Translations under genes and position numbers: made by a program | Part shown: positions 23,628 to 35,605 of the stretch, piece by piece | Position numbering within the stretch: the first letter of the stretch is position 1 | Layout of the letters: the number at the start of each line of letters is the position of its first letter | The notes under the pieces: generated by a model | Told to the model about the DNA's origin: nothing | Databases searched by the model: none | Seen by the model: only the letters and a program-made list of their open reading frames with translations | From: Utricularia gibba | Lineage: Eukaryota; Streptophyta; Magnoliopsida; Lamiales; Lentibulariaceae | DNA length: 64,000 nucleotides | Reading direction: 5' to 3' | NCBI GenBank assembly: GCA_002189035.1 | Contig: NEEC01000011.1 | Location: forward strand, 2,790,001 to 2,854,000

Positions 23628-25160
23628 TCATAACACTGTGCAACACTGATTTGTCTTTTTTGCTTGCTTGTAGAACATCTGTTTCAAAAATTTCATGAAA
23701 GCTGTTACTTTTTCTTGTAGATCAGTATGGCAAAGGACCGGATAAGAATTCAAGGAAGACGAGCTGAACTCATACATCAGAAGGAAGATCGGAATGCATA
23801 CCTGTGAAGCTGCGCTGAGATCAGAACTCTTCTCAACCAAGCTGTCTAACTTCTCTCCTCGTGCTAGCACACTGTCAATTGTCTTGTGCTGAAATAGGCG
23901 GATAAAGATGTTACTATACCCACTGCGAAGGCTGAATGATCTGAAAATAAAGGTTCCCTTTCCATGGGCATAGATATTTCCAAGCACGAACCAGCTACTC
24001 ATAAAAAAAGAAGATGTGCAGTAACGATGCACAAACAAGTGATTTCCATGTGAAACATGTTTTTCAAACACATTCCCGTAGCAATTAGACCTAGTTAAAA
24101 GTTTTTTACAGATTTTCATGACAGAGGGGCATAAGATTCAGTCTTGAGGAGCACTTACAAGTATGATTTTAGTTTCATCCAACTCCCTTTGAATCTTCAA
24201 CAGCTTATCAGCTTCGGCAGGGTCCTTAAAGGGTTTTAAATAAAAAATTAAGAAGCTAAACATATTAAGAGGAGAGGGAAGAATGCTCAAGGAAAAAATA
24301 TATAGAGAGAGGAAATGAACTACCTGAAACTTAGTCAGGGACTCTGTTAGGTAAGGCCATTGCTGTGTTACATCTGCTTCAACAGTTTTCCATGAATCAC
24401 CGAAGTTCTTTTGATATTCGTCTAAGACCTGATAGGTCATATCATAATTTAAAATTTCAGGCGAGTTACAAGCACACTACAGGTAGAGAACATCAAGGGC
24501 CATTACCTGGTTGAGCAATGAAAAAGCACTCCTTACAGGGTAGTGATCATCCATGAAACCCAAAGCGCACAATCCGTTTCGATTGTAAGAGTGAACCTTG
24601 TACTCTGGTATTAAAATCAAGGGAACAAATTATCATCTATTACGTTCCTGCAGCACCTTGAAACATAACTACAAATAAAAAGATCCCTCTCCCAGGGCAC
24701 ACGAACAAAAATAGCCAGGAAGCTATCACCGGAAAGAAAATCTGATTGATAAGAAACCCAAACGGAAGGCAAATAAGTGTTTTCCCTTTCAATCTGCAAA
24801 GCTATAATGCGCACTTTCATAGAATTCCAGGACTAAAGCTACCATCAGATTTTCTTGAATCCATAGGAACGAAAAAGCCCTAGATCTAAACGTCCAAATC
24901 AACAAATAACATCGCGAAAACGGACGGAATCAAAGAACGATACAAAAGAAAAAAAGAATCAGACCTTCATGCTGCACCGATTGGCGTTGGTTCAAAGGTG
25001 TCCGCTTCGCCACCGTCCGTCCAAAGAACACGATAAACTCCTTGACGCTGGGACGTTGAAAGAAGCCGAAATTGCTCAGATCGGAAGCGTTAGCCAAAAT
25101 GATCGGATCCGATCCCTCTGAAACGCATTTCAACACGAGCAACGCCGTAATCTTCACCAT
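23628..25160 (-). CDS. YKT61: YKT61-type R-SNARE (longin SNARE)
   Basis: A 200-residue longin-domain SNARE for membrane fusion in the ER-Golgi and vacuolar routes. Six exons: 25160-24965, 24604-24507, 24428-24324, 24224-24159, 23888-23802 and 23678-23628, all GT-AG with phase kept. The longin domain begins MVKITALLVLK and includes PVRSAFSLLNQVLDEYQK. The SNARE helix reads KLLKIQRELDETKIIL then HKTIDSVLARGEKLDSL, with the expected central arginine in RGEKLD. The C-terminus NQCCTVL has the double cysteine and CaaX box for palmitoylation and farnesylation, so no transmembrane segment is needed. Its start codon is 328 bases from the start of the WD-repeat gene on the other strand. Confidence 0.96.
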
Positions 25161-25488
25161 CTTCTTCCGGCCCCGCCCTCTGCCCTTCCCTCGGAAAATT
25201 TCATATATTTCCCCGTCAGGATAAACAATTGCTGTTTATGTCAAGTGTAGAAGGGATCTAATTCCCTGCGCGGTGAGTCTCATACAGCTGTCTGGTCGGC
25301 AAGTCATTTTATGGTGATTAAATTTGCAAATTGTGTATTTAGCTGAAAATTAGTAGATTAATAATTATTATTGATTAAATTTAATATAAGATATTATAAA
25401 TTAAATAAATATATTATGTGATAAATTCGCTGCGGTTGCCGCGACGGAACCCATCTCCTCTCAAAACTTGACCTGTTTGGAGGGAAAA
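25161..25488. promoter_or_regulatory. compact bidirectional promoter (YKT61 / WDR76)
   Basis: The two start codons are 328 bases apart, head to head, so both promoters and 5' leaders share this segment. No canonical TATA box is evident in the GC-balanced parts next to each gene; 25310-25430 is AT-rich. Such TATA-less shared promoters are common for housekeeping pairs. Confidence 0.55.
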
Positions 25489-27493
25489 ATGGGGAGCCGC
25501 CCGAAAATGACGGAGTACGAGCGGCGGCGACTGGAGAACATCAAGCGGAATGACGAAATGCTGGCGGGGCTGAAAATCCATGCTCGTCTCCACGACCTCT
25601 CTGCCGTCACCGCTAAACGTCGCAGGTTTGTGTTTAATAATGTGTTGGTTGCCTGCCTCTGGAATGTTTTGTTTACTTGTTGGACTATTGGAGAAACGCA
25701 GTGGCTATGTTCTGAGTGAGAGTTGGTTCTGTGTACGAAGGATGCGTTTCAGTTTGCGTTTTGACTTTTTGTTGATTCGAGGGCTAGGTTTATTAATCTT
25801 TATAGTCGGATTTGGCAGTGATGAAAAGAAATCTTACAAAAGAAGCCCGTTGAAGAAGCCTAAGAGTGAGGAACCTGTTGTTTTGCGCCGTTCGCTAAGG
25901 ACTCGTGGAGTGGAACCTGATGCTGCCACGGCAGGTGGTCTTGGAGATGACTTCAAAGAGGATAAACGTGTGAAAGTGGGCAAAAGTCTTTATTCTTACT
26001 CTGCAGATGATAAGTTTCATTTTGAACCAGGGCCACTTGAAATGAAGAATGCCTACCAAGGTGATGATGGTGTGGATCAGAGCCTTGTAGAGAAAATGAG
26101 AGAATTTTCAATGACTGCCGCGTCCATAGAGGATAATAATCAGGGGTTTTTCAAACGCGCGTTGGGCTCAGTTGATCCAGAAGCATTACATTTGCAGCCT
26201 CAACATGTTGCAAGGTTGCTCCATGGAAGAATTATGAGCTTGAAGTTCTTCCCTACAAAGGATCTGCAAATTATTGTAGTTGGCAATAAATATGGTAATA
26301 TTTCATTCTGGGATGTGAATAGCGAGAATGAGGACAACCATGGGATCCATGTGTACCGTCCACATGCTGGCCCTGTGGGTGGAATTTCCATAGATCCGTT
26401 TTCTATGTCAAAGGTATTGATAACCGAGTATATGAAGCTTTGATGATGCTTTCTATTGCCCATATGCCTCCATAGGCTTGAATCTATGCAACTATTGCTT
26501 TTTCACATGTATTTTTTAATGAAGGTTTACAGTTCAGACTACAGTGGTGTCATAAGGATCATGGATGTGGAGAAGGAAGTATTTGATATGGTTTGTTGTA
26601 GTGATCACAGTATATACACCATATCCTTGAATCCACATAATCCAAGATCCTTGTACTACAGTGAGGGAAAAGGTGGATTCAATATGGTGGACACAAGGGC
26701 AGATAAAACTATGCTCAGGTGTGATCTGCACGAGGACAGAATCAACACCATAGACTTCAACTTACATAACGAGAACCTTGTAGCGACAAGTTCCACGGAT
26801 GGTACTGCTTGTATTTGGGATCTGAGACGTTTAAACCTAGATGAGCCAACCTCATTAAACGATGTTCATCACAAAAGAGCTGTTCATTCTGCTTACTTTT
26901 CACCAACAGGGAAGTTCTTGGCGACCACAAGGTTTGCTTATGCTTATTTCTTTCAAGATGTTTTCTCTAACTAGTGATCGCAATTTGTGCTTCCAATCAT
27001 CCAAATTTTGGACTTAAAGTTTGAGTCTTGAGTTGGCTGTTGTCTTATGTTTAAAGAGAATTTCTGCTATCATATGCAGCATTGATGACACGGTGGGGCT
27101 CTTAAGTGGAGCCAATTACGCAAAAAGTGACATGATCTACCATTACAACCAAACAAACCGATGGATTTCAACGTTCAGGTAGCAGTCTCCACCTTACCAT
27201 TTGAACTGATCATCAGCATTTTTTCTCCTCCAGATCCCTGAAACCTTGTTCTATCTTACCATCTATTCTTCTTCAAACAGAGGCATATGGGGTTGGGACG
27301 ACTCCTCCATTTTCATAGGCAACATGAAGAGGGGGGTTGATGTCATTTCTGTCCCCAGCGAAAGACCATCACTACTTTACATAGCGAACACGTGACTGCA
27401 ATCCCATGCCGGTACGATGCACATCCTTACAGTTTTGGAACACTTGCAGGTGCCACAAGTGGAGGCCAAGTCTACATCTGGACTCTGCAATGA
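25489..27493 (+). CDS. WD-repeat protein 76 / Cmr1-like, one-base frame break
   Basis: A WDR76/Cmr1-type WD40 propeller protein; the family is nuclear and linked to DNA-damage response and chromatin. Exons are 25489-25625, 25819-26413, 26525-26931, 27080-27178 and 27281-27493, all GT-AG. The N-terminus MTEYERRRLENIKRNDEML is the family signature, followed by a basic linker (YKRSPLKKPK, VLRRSLRTRGV). The propeller gives GNISFWDVN, SSDYSGVIRIMDVE, SSTDGTACIWDLRRL and, at the end, GATSGGQVYIWTLQ. In the last exon the frame breaks near 27374-27381. One added base leads from ERPSLL into HVTAIPCRYDAHPY and the true stop at 27491, giving 483 residues. Confidence 0.9.
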
Positions 27494-28194
27494 GGGGAAA
27501 AAGAACAAGAAAAATCAGACAACCAGGTTGCTTTAGTTATCACTACTCGCAACCATTCTCTAGGAAGAAAGCATGTCTGTCTTTTGCTCAAATGTTACTC
27601 ATGCAGTTTGGTATTTCACCGATCCTCATGTGTTTTGCATCCTTCTGACATATTAGAGATGACCAAATGTATCATGAATAGCATGAATTCAAAGAACACT
27701 GAATGAGCTTTGCTTCACGTGTATATCCATCCGCTCATCCCTGCAATGAAATGGAATACCATCCTGTAAATATTTTATCAGTGAATTTTTTTTTAATTTT
27801 TGGTAATAAAAATAATTACAAATATTTATTTAAATCATTGAATTAACAAATTGGACTCGATCCGTTGGATGCGTGACTGGTTTCTTGTAGGAAGAAGGGC
27901 GGGTATCTTTGCGTGATCTCCTGGCTAGAGTCTGTTACAAGAGAATATTTGGAAATATCCTTTAATATTATTTTGACGTCACGTATACGTAATTATTCTG
28001 CGTATTTTTTAAATTCTTGGTATTACCAAACACGCCTCATCTTTCTATAAATAATTCCATTTTTCATGCGGAAACGGATAGATCCAATCCGCGTCAAGAA
28101 AGAAACAAAGAAACGGTCAGAGTAAGGGAGAGAACTTTGAGTCGCTGGATAGTTCGGTTTTACACTCCAGTTTCATCGGTTCGGGATCGGAGAA
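27494..28194. other. intergenic with STP14-like promoter
   Basis: The first 300 bases hold the 3' end of the WD-repeat gene. From 27780 the sequence is AT-rich and leads into the TATA box at 28046. Confidence 0.4.
28046..28054 (+). promoter_or_regulatory. TATA box of STP14-like gene
   Basis: TATAAATAA lies 141 bases before the start codon, followed by a purine-rich leader. It is the only good TATA match in the upstream region. Confidence 0.55.
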
Positions 28195-29860
28195 ATGGCC
28201 GGAGGAAACGTGGTTTTGAACTCCGGTGCGAGGGCTCATCTTTACGAGTATAGAATCACTCCTTTCTTCATTTTCGCCTGCATCGTCGGTTCATTGGGCG
28301 GTTCTCTGTTCGGCTACGATCTCGGCGTTTCTGGTGAGTTCTCGCACGCACATTCTGAGGCGAATTCGGAGATTGTTGAGGATTAATGCCGATTTGCAGG
28401 TGGTGTGACGTCTATGGATGATTTTTTGAAGGAATTTTTCCCGCAGATCTACAGAAGAAAGCATCAGCGGCTCAATGAAACTGATTACTGCAAATACGAT
28501 AATCAGATTCTGACGCTGTTCACTTCTTCGCTCTATTTCGCTGCCCTAGTTTCCACTTTCGGAGCGTCGCACGTCACTAGACGAAAGGGACGAAGAGCCA
28601 GCATTCTCTGTGGCTCCGTAAGTTTCTTCCTCGGTGCTGTTCTCAATGCCGCTTCTCAAAACATCGCTATGTTAATCATCGGCCGGATTCTCCTAGGTAT
28701 CGGCATCGGATTCGGAAACCAAGTATGCATAAACACGAACGCAATCTCCTCTAATTGCTACTGATTTTGTATCCTCTGTAAATTCGTGTTTTTTCCCCCA
28801 ATTTTTAGGCTGTACCGTTGTATCTATCAGAAATGGCGCCGGCGAAAATCAGGGGAGCAGTTAACCAGCTTTTCCAGTTAACAACATGTTTAGGGATTTT
28901 AATAGCCAACTTCGTCAACTACGGCGTTGAGAAGATTCATCCGTGGGGATGGAGGCTGTCGTTAGGGCTAGCGGCGGTTCCGGCGACCTTGATGTTCGTC
29001 GGGGACTTTTTCTACCGGAAACTCCGAACAGTCTGGTGGAACAAGGCAGATTTGAAGAAGGGAGACGGGTTCTTGAGAAAGTCAGGGGAACCCACAAAAT
29101 CGAAGCCGAATTCGAAGATCTGATCGAAGCAAGCAACGCAGCAAAAGCAATCAAAAACCCATTCCGCAACCTTCTCAAACGCAAGAATCGTCCCCAACTG
29201 GTACTCGGAGCTCTGGGAATCCCCGCTTTCCAGCAACTCACAGGTAACAACTCGATCCTGTTCTACGCTCCAGTTATTTTCCAGAGCCTGGGGTTCGGTT
29301 CCAGCGCATCCCTCTACTCCTCCGCCATAACCAGCGCCGCATTGGTGATCGCGACGCTGATATCAATGGCTCTGGTCGACAAATTCGGGAGAAGGGCGTT
29401 CTTCCTGGAAGCAGGGGCGGAGCTAATCTTCTGCTTCGTAGCAGTCGCCATAACTCTGGCTCTGAAATTCGGAGACGGGAAAACGATCTCCAAGGGAACC
29501 GGCATTTTTCTAGTGATCATCATCTTCGTCTTCGTCTTGGCCTACGGGAGATCGTGGGGGCCATTGGGGTGGTTGGTTCCGAGCGAGATTTTCCCACTGG
29601 AAACACGATCGGCGGGGCAGAGCATGGTGGTTTGTGTGAACATGATATTCACGGCATTGATTGCCCAGTGCTTCCTGGCGGCGCTTTGTCATCTGAGATA
29701 CGGCATCTTTTTGCTGTTCGCGGGGTTGATTTTTATCATGAGTAGCTTCATATTTCTTCTTCTGCCGGAGACGAAGCAAGTGCCCATCGAAGAGATATAT
29801 CTACTCTGGCAACAGCACTGGTTCTGGAAGAGGTACTGCTCTCCGGACGGAAGCTCCTAA
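28195..29860 (+). CDS. STP14: sugar transport protein, STP14-like, one-base frame break
   Basis: A 12-helix H+/monosaccharide symporter of the plasma membrane; STP14 in Arabidopsis is a galactose transporter. Exons are 28195-28333, 28400-28722 and 28809-29860. The start [20 protein letters not shown], then [20 protein letters not shown], match STP14 closely, as do [52 protein letters not shown] and the end [17 protein letters not shown]. At 29001-29004 the run GGGG needs one more G. With it the frame passes from LMFVGG into [14 protein letters not shown], and the protein is 504 residues, which I recall as the length of Arabidopsis STP14. An assembly error is likely. Confidence 0.92.
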
Positions 29861-30375
29861 ATCGGCCGGCACCGGATAAACAATTTTATTAATGATATTA
29901 TTTTCTTCTTTTTTATTCGGAGATTTGAAAAAAACTAACTGATAGCGTAGGATTAACAGAGAAGACGGCGGACACATGGCCCAATGAATGCTTCACAAAC
30001 TAATGGGCCTTCGCATCTGGGCTCAACTAGGCCATAATTGACATTAACAGAGAAGACGGCGGACACGTGGCCCAATGAAGGCTTCACAAACTAATGGGCC
30101 TTCGCATCTGGGCTCAACTAGGCCATAATTGACATTAGAACTTGATTGTGATTTCCTAAGTAAAGCTTCTTTACATAGGAACTAAGCGTCATGGCGGTTG
30201 TGGAGCTGCGGGCTCACCTTCTTCTACTAATGGTTTCTAGTGCAGCCACTTCAGTCCATATATTCAACCCAACAAGGAGAAGAAAAGGCAGTGCATTCTA
30301 CGTTCTGTGTGTGTTATGGTGATTTTTTCCCGACAAAAAGGGGAAAAAATCCATATATAATGTGTTGGGGCATGT
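29861..30375. other. spacer between convergent genes, with a tandem duplication
   Basis: It contains the 91-base tandem repeat described separately and the 3' regions of STP14-like (+) and expansin (-). There is no gene. Confidence 0.5.
29952..30137. repeat. 91-base tandem duplication, two copies
   Basis: The unit beginning ATTAACAGAGAAGACGGCGG at 29952 starts again at 30043, a period of 91 bases, with only two or three differences (ACATGG/ACGTGG, GAATGC/GAAGGC). The second copy ends about 30137. Near identity indicates a recent duplication. Confidence 0.9.
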
Positions 30376-31362
30376 CTAGGCTCTGAAATTCCGGCCAATG
30401 TAGGTCTGGCCGAACTGCCAGTTGGCCGGAGCCACGTTCATCGAGGTGATGGTGCGGCGGTCGCTGCCGGTGACTCTGAAGGACAGGGCCTGGCCGACGA
30501 GGACCGTGTTGGATTGCCAGTTTTGCCCCCAGTTCCGGGCCATCGGCATCCACGGCGTCCCGGAGCCCTTGATGCTCACGCGCACGATATCCCCTGCGCC
30601 CGCGACGTTGGTGATCAAGACGAGGTTGAAGTAGCGAAACCCGTTCAGGGTGAACCGGATCCCTCCCGGCTTCCTGCACGGCACACTGAAACGAACAAAG
30701 CATAACTATTAAAACGGTGTCGTTTTACCTCCGTTAAAAAAATTGAAATTCCAAATTTCGCAACGTAATAAGTAAATTGCTAGAAGGTTTTTTTTTTCGA
30801 TGGACTCACCGGCGGAAGTTGACGGCGACTATACCGGCGCGATACTGAGCGATCTTGAGAAACATGGGCATGGCGAGGTCGAAGTGGGAACGGGGAGGGT
30901 TGCACCACCCGCCGTTGTCGTTGGGCAGGGCGTAGTTCGGGGGGCAAAAATTTGTCGCAGTGACGAGAATGGAAGGTCGCCCAGGGTTGCACCACCTCCC
31001 GTCCTGAGACGTGTCGCAGCTGATCTCGAAACAGGCGCCGCAACTGATCCCGTTGTTGAACAAGGCTGTGCTTAGCGCCGCCGTGTTCACGCCGTACCCT
31101 TGGCTGTACAAGTTCCCGTAGCCGCAAGCGCCGCCTTCATAAAGAAGACCATAATTATCAAAAACAAAATCCCACCCTAACCCATTAAAATGCACTACAC
31201 TTGCTCACCCATGGTGCCGGAAGCATCAGCGCCGCCGTAGAAAGTGGCGTGAGCAGATTGCCACGGGGTGCCAGTGTAGACACCAGGGACTCTTCCATGG
31301 GAAACGTTCACGGCGAAACAGAGAATGGAAATAAAGCGGAGAAGCTTCGCGGCGGCGGCCAT
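30376..31362 (-). CDS. alpha-expansin
   Basis: A secreted cell-wall loosening protein, 262 residues. Exons are 31362-31209, 31134-30810 and 30685-30376 (GT-AG), the usual three-exon EXPA layout. A signal peptide ([17 protein letters not shown]) precedes the family start [34 protein letters not shown] and the HFD motif in [11 protein letters not shown] mark domain 1 (GH45-like). Domain 2 (pollen allergen type) has [19 protein letters not shown] and ends [14 protein letters not shown]. Cysteines match the EXPA pattern. A TATA-like CATAAATAG lies at 31446-31438 on the minus strand. The subgroup within EXPA cannot be set safely. Confidence 0.95.
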
Positions 31363-33872
31363 TTCCCCGACGGCGGCTGCGAAGTAGAAGCCCTCGAGTG
31401 TACAAAATGAAGTGAGCGCCGGGGGCGTAGAGAGGGGCTATTTATGTTTGAGACAAGAAGGAAATTGGGGGCCACAAAGCCGGTGAAATTAAAACTATTT
31501 CATTTAATATGAATTTGAATTTGGTAAATATCTTATTATTTTACCGGTTTATTACATAAAATATATTTATAAAATTTATATACCAACTATATTTTCAATT
31601 TATAAATACATTAACTTAAATATAAAAAATACTTATAATACATATTTAATTAAATAATCGTACACATTGGGTACACCAATGCAAGGCTTCAAAGAGTGCA
31701 TACATTTCATACACACCAGTGGAGTTCATTAAGAGCATTTACGCCACCGACGAGGAACATTAAATACATTATACGAAAACCCTAATAAATGTAATTAAAA
31801 TAATTTCCTTGTAGAGGAGCGGTCTACAACTCTACACATTTATGGCCTACCTTACCATCTAATCTACCAAAACTTTTTTTTAAAAAAAAAAAAAAAAACT
31901 AGACTCCGTATTAATCTAATCGAACCCAATAGCCTTTGAAACGACATACGGTAATCATCCTGAATATTACATAAATGGGTATTATAAAAATTGAAAAAAA
32001 AAAGGTAAAATGGATGATGTCTAATTGGTATATACACTAATGATCAGTTCATCCATTAATTACCTTAATAAACACAAATCTAATTTTTATTTTATTAGAG
32101 ACAATGCTCTAAAAATATTTTTTTAATAAAGAGGGATTAAAGCATTAATGTGGAGTACGAATAATAGAGGGCAGGAGCATTGTAATAACTTAGGAGGCAC
32201 ACTTTGTCCTCGGATTCCCTTCCTCGGAGGGGGACAGACGCCTCGCCTTGTTCACTTGGTATGTAGTAAATGCACAGTGCACACACACACACACACCATT
32301 CGATTATTGTGTTGTATGTTCCAAATATTCGGATTCCTTATGTCGCAGCAGGTCTTCATATGCCTTCTTTCAATTCTCCATATTTGTTCTTGTTCTTGCA
32401 GAGAAGGGGAAATGGGAGGCGTGTTCAGACATCCGTACACTCCGATGGCCGGCATTGAATCTTAACCAGAAGAATTCTTGGTGTTAGGGCGCAAGGCACG
32501 TGGCGTGCGGAGTAAGGAAGACGGCTCCCTCGTGCACGCACGTGAGCTCCCCCACAACATTCATTTCCCTCGCTTTAATGTCCGGTCAACTCGTCTTCCT
32601 CCTCATTCACTCCGTTACCAGATATGTTGTTTTGTGGGCGAGGGTTCTGCGTAGTTATCGTGGGCTGCGAGGCATGTGATGTGTTTCCATGGCGGGAACG
32701 GCTCTGAGGTTTGGTTTTTTGAGCAGTTGCTTCTGTCGGGGACGACGAGTCATTTTGAGAAGTTATTACATGGATTAGGGTTGTCAATGGCATGTTAGAG
32801 AAGTTACATGCATCGCACGTGGAAATGTTACCGGGCCCATCCACGTGTCACATCCCAACACGTGTAATTGCACTATGGTATCATTAATAACACCTTTGAT
32901 GTGGTATGTATATGCACTGTGTTTATTTCTTGAATAAATAAGCAAATATTTGCCCCAGTAACCGTCAATTGATGGGCTGACGGGGGTTGTTTAGGCCTGG
33001 CCCAAAACGTGAAGCCCAAAATGAATACAGCATGCCCTAAATTGGAGATCTGTAGATGCCAATCTGGGGAATGCGGCAGTTTCTGGAGTGCGGAATATGT
33101 CGCCGGTGAAGGGAGTTCTGGAGGTGGGATTCGGGCAGCGGCTTCGATTTTACCGAGAAATTTTGGAAATGGAGGCGAAACGAGAGGACGAAGGAACAGA
33201 GTGTAAATTCTCCAAAGTCCCCAACGGAGAAGACAATTTCTCGTTATTGCATCGAAATGCAGTCTGTAATCGCTGATTCTTCAATGGAAGATCCTGCTAC
33301 ATGGACCTGGGGCTTTCATTTGATGGGCAGTGATTTTCTTGGGATGGGTTCATGGTAAAGAGAGATTCTCATCGAATGGCACCCGTTTCGCTGCCGGGGG
33401 GAGGCGACACGATGGAGATCGTACCTGGCGGCTCGGCTCAGACGCGAGAGTATTACACCGATTCGCATCCTCACGGAAGAAAAAAGACTCGTGATCGATC
33501 AAGCTCCATCAAGAAAACATTTATTGCAGGGATCGATGAAACTAAAAGGTCCAACGCCAGAGTTTCGCCAACAAGCGCAGATTACTTCTACGGAGCAAAG
33601 GCATCGAGAAACAATTTGTTGAACCCAGAAAATGGTGGAGCTTGAGATCATTGGCTTCTGGGAATAAGTAATTGGAGAGAGTCGTATAGAAAGTGGAGTG
33701 AATCTAAGAGCTGCAAAGAAAATGGCGGATTTGTGAAGAACAGAGAAGTGAAAAGGTGTGGGACTTACTCGTATCCCTCTTCGTCATGTCAGTTCGAGAA
33801 TGGGGTGCTGCGGCTTACTTAGCTCCGATGAACAGAAACCGAAGAGGGCGAATGGGGAAGAAGACTGACTAA
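31363..33872. other. long intergenic region, weak small frames only
   Basis: 31490-32140 is AT-rich with an A run near 31870-31890. An (AC)n microsatellite lies at 32280-32296. A minus-strand frame 32844-32575 is Ser/Thr/Gln/Asn-rich and low-complexity. A plus-strand frame at 33352-33645 is hydrophilic (starts MVKRDSHRMAPVSLP) and follows a short frame 33168-33276. They could be exons of an unknown gene, but I cannot join or recognise them. Confidence 0.35.
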
Positions 33873-35200
33873 TCAATTGATTTTGCATTCAGGGGCAGGG
33901 CCTTTAGGGAACCTCCATCTGTCCTTACAATAATCATACACCATATGATTCTTCTGGAGCTTCTTCATCCTCTCGCGGCTTCTCCTGTCGAGCTCAAACT
34001 TCATCAACGGCATCGCCTCCATATCCTCCGCCGTGCACAACGACCTCATGCTCATCCGTGACCAGATGCACCCTTCCAATGAGAAGTTCCTGTAAGCCGC
34101 CGTGAACGGCGCCAGCCGCCAATCCGTCTTCACTCGCCCGCCCTGCGTCGCCCAATCGTCAGCATTCCATATGCTCGAGTACACCCTCATCGGTTGGTTG
34201 CTCGGAAAGGGCACCCGTAGCCTCCTCTCCGCGTTTCTGAACTGCCTGATGGGTTGGCCGTCTACATACCAGCTACAAGAAACATCAGTTTATAAGAAAT
34301 AACCTTGGCCACAAATGAGTCTCTGGTTCAATTCATCAGTCGCATCATCACTTCACAAAGACAGACTCACATGATGGACTTGGGGTTCCAGAGAATGGAG
34401 TAAGTATGGAATTCCAAAGTGGGATCAAACCAGAGGAAGAACTGCTGCTCCCTTTCCCCTTTCCCTTGGCTGAAAACGTTGGTGTGAAGAGTGTAAGGGT
34501 TCCCACTGGAGTTCCCAAGAAACTCGAAGTCTATTTCATCATGGTGATCTCCTTGTGATGAAAACTGTTCAAACGCAGGATTATACATATTTTCAGGGCT
34601 TGCTCAATGTATGATAAACAACCTACGTAGTATGTTGTGACGGTTCCTGCAGCATTCCCGGGAACAAGCTTGACCTCCATGTCGATTCGACCGTACAGCA
34701 GTTCTTTCCTTGACTGGAACCCGGAGCCTGATTCCTTGTCGAGCGAAAGCGTAAGAAGCTCGCCGTTGTTTGTTATACGGGCGTTTCTTTCACCCCATGT
34801 CACCAGAAACAACCGCTGGAATGTCCCCTCAGGTACCATCCCCGGCGCAGTTTCCTCTTTACTGTTTGTGCAACACAACACAAAACAAATGCACGTAGAG
34901 AGTCACCGACGGCCGGAATTCTGCCGCCTTACTGGATTAGAGAAACAGTAAAAGAAACGGTCTTCCAGCACCCACCGTGAAATAACCGTCTGTTGATCAC
35001 GCCTAGCTGCAAACATCCTCTCCGAAATAATGACGTCCAGCTTCGGAAATAACATCGACAAAGGTTACGTTAGATTCTGGTCAAATATGAAACACCAAGA
35101 GACGATTCACCTTGAAAATGAAGATGGCGGAGAACAGAATGAAGGCGAAGTAGGGGAGGAAACGGTGCTGCGAGGAGGAAGGAGAGGTTCGTGGTGGCAT
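33873..35200 (-). CDS. xyloglucan endotransglucosylase/hydrolase (XTH)
   Basis: A GH16 wall enzyme that cuts and rejoins xyloglucan. Firm exons are 34861-34627, 34564-34371 and 34272-33873, joined with GT-AG introns. The catalytic motif [10 protein letters not shown] is followed at once by NSSG, the usual N-glycosylation site. Other marks are [58 protein letters not shown] and the C-terminal XET domain with [12 protein letters not shown]. The proposed first exon (about 35182-35112, start [16 protein letters not shown] with a hydrophobic [12 protein letters not shown]) does not join the next exon in phase at its best acceptor. The 5' end is therefore uncertain: another acceptor or a missed exon is possible. 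Confidence 0.85.
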
Positions 35201-35605
35201 AACGATGACTTGAAAGGGAAATTTTGCAGCATATTTTCTGTGAAAATGGATTTCTTTCTCTTTTCTGTTTTCCTCCTTTGGAAGGATGGCCTGTGTTTTT
35301 TGTTGCTGCTGCCGGTGGTTGCCCGCGAGTCGTGGAGATTACCAAGAATGCATTTTGGAAGACTGTTATTAGGTACTCGCTCTGATTTCAATGAATGAGA
35401 GATTTGATACCTGTTGTATTCTACATATTGATTAAGCATTCGTGATATGCAAGATCTGTAGCATCTCTTACCATCTTTACTTCACACACAACTGTCGTTG
35501 GATCCATCTCAAAGAAGTATTTTTTAACAGGACCCATGTACAAAACGAGGATACACTGCATCCCCTGCAAGCATTGCAGAAGCCATTCTTGGAAAACTTG
35601 TTCAA
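35201..35605. promoter_or_regulatory. divergent spacer XTH / aldose 1-epimerase
   Basis: About 400 bases between the two gene starts, pyrimidine-rich in parts. No clear TATA box was found. Confidence 0.4.

Noticed and set aside
32280-32296. (AC)n microsatellite
   Set aside because: An ordinary simple repeat with no relation to a gene.
33352-33645. Hydrophilic 97-codon frame starting MVKRDSHRMAPVSLP
   Set aside because: It is possibly real, but no family is recognised and the neighbouring frames could not be joined to it, so it is mentioned only under the intergenic entry.
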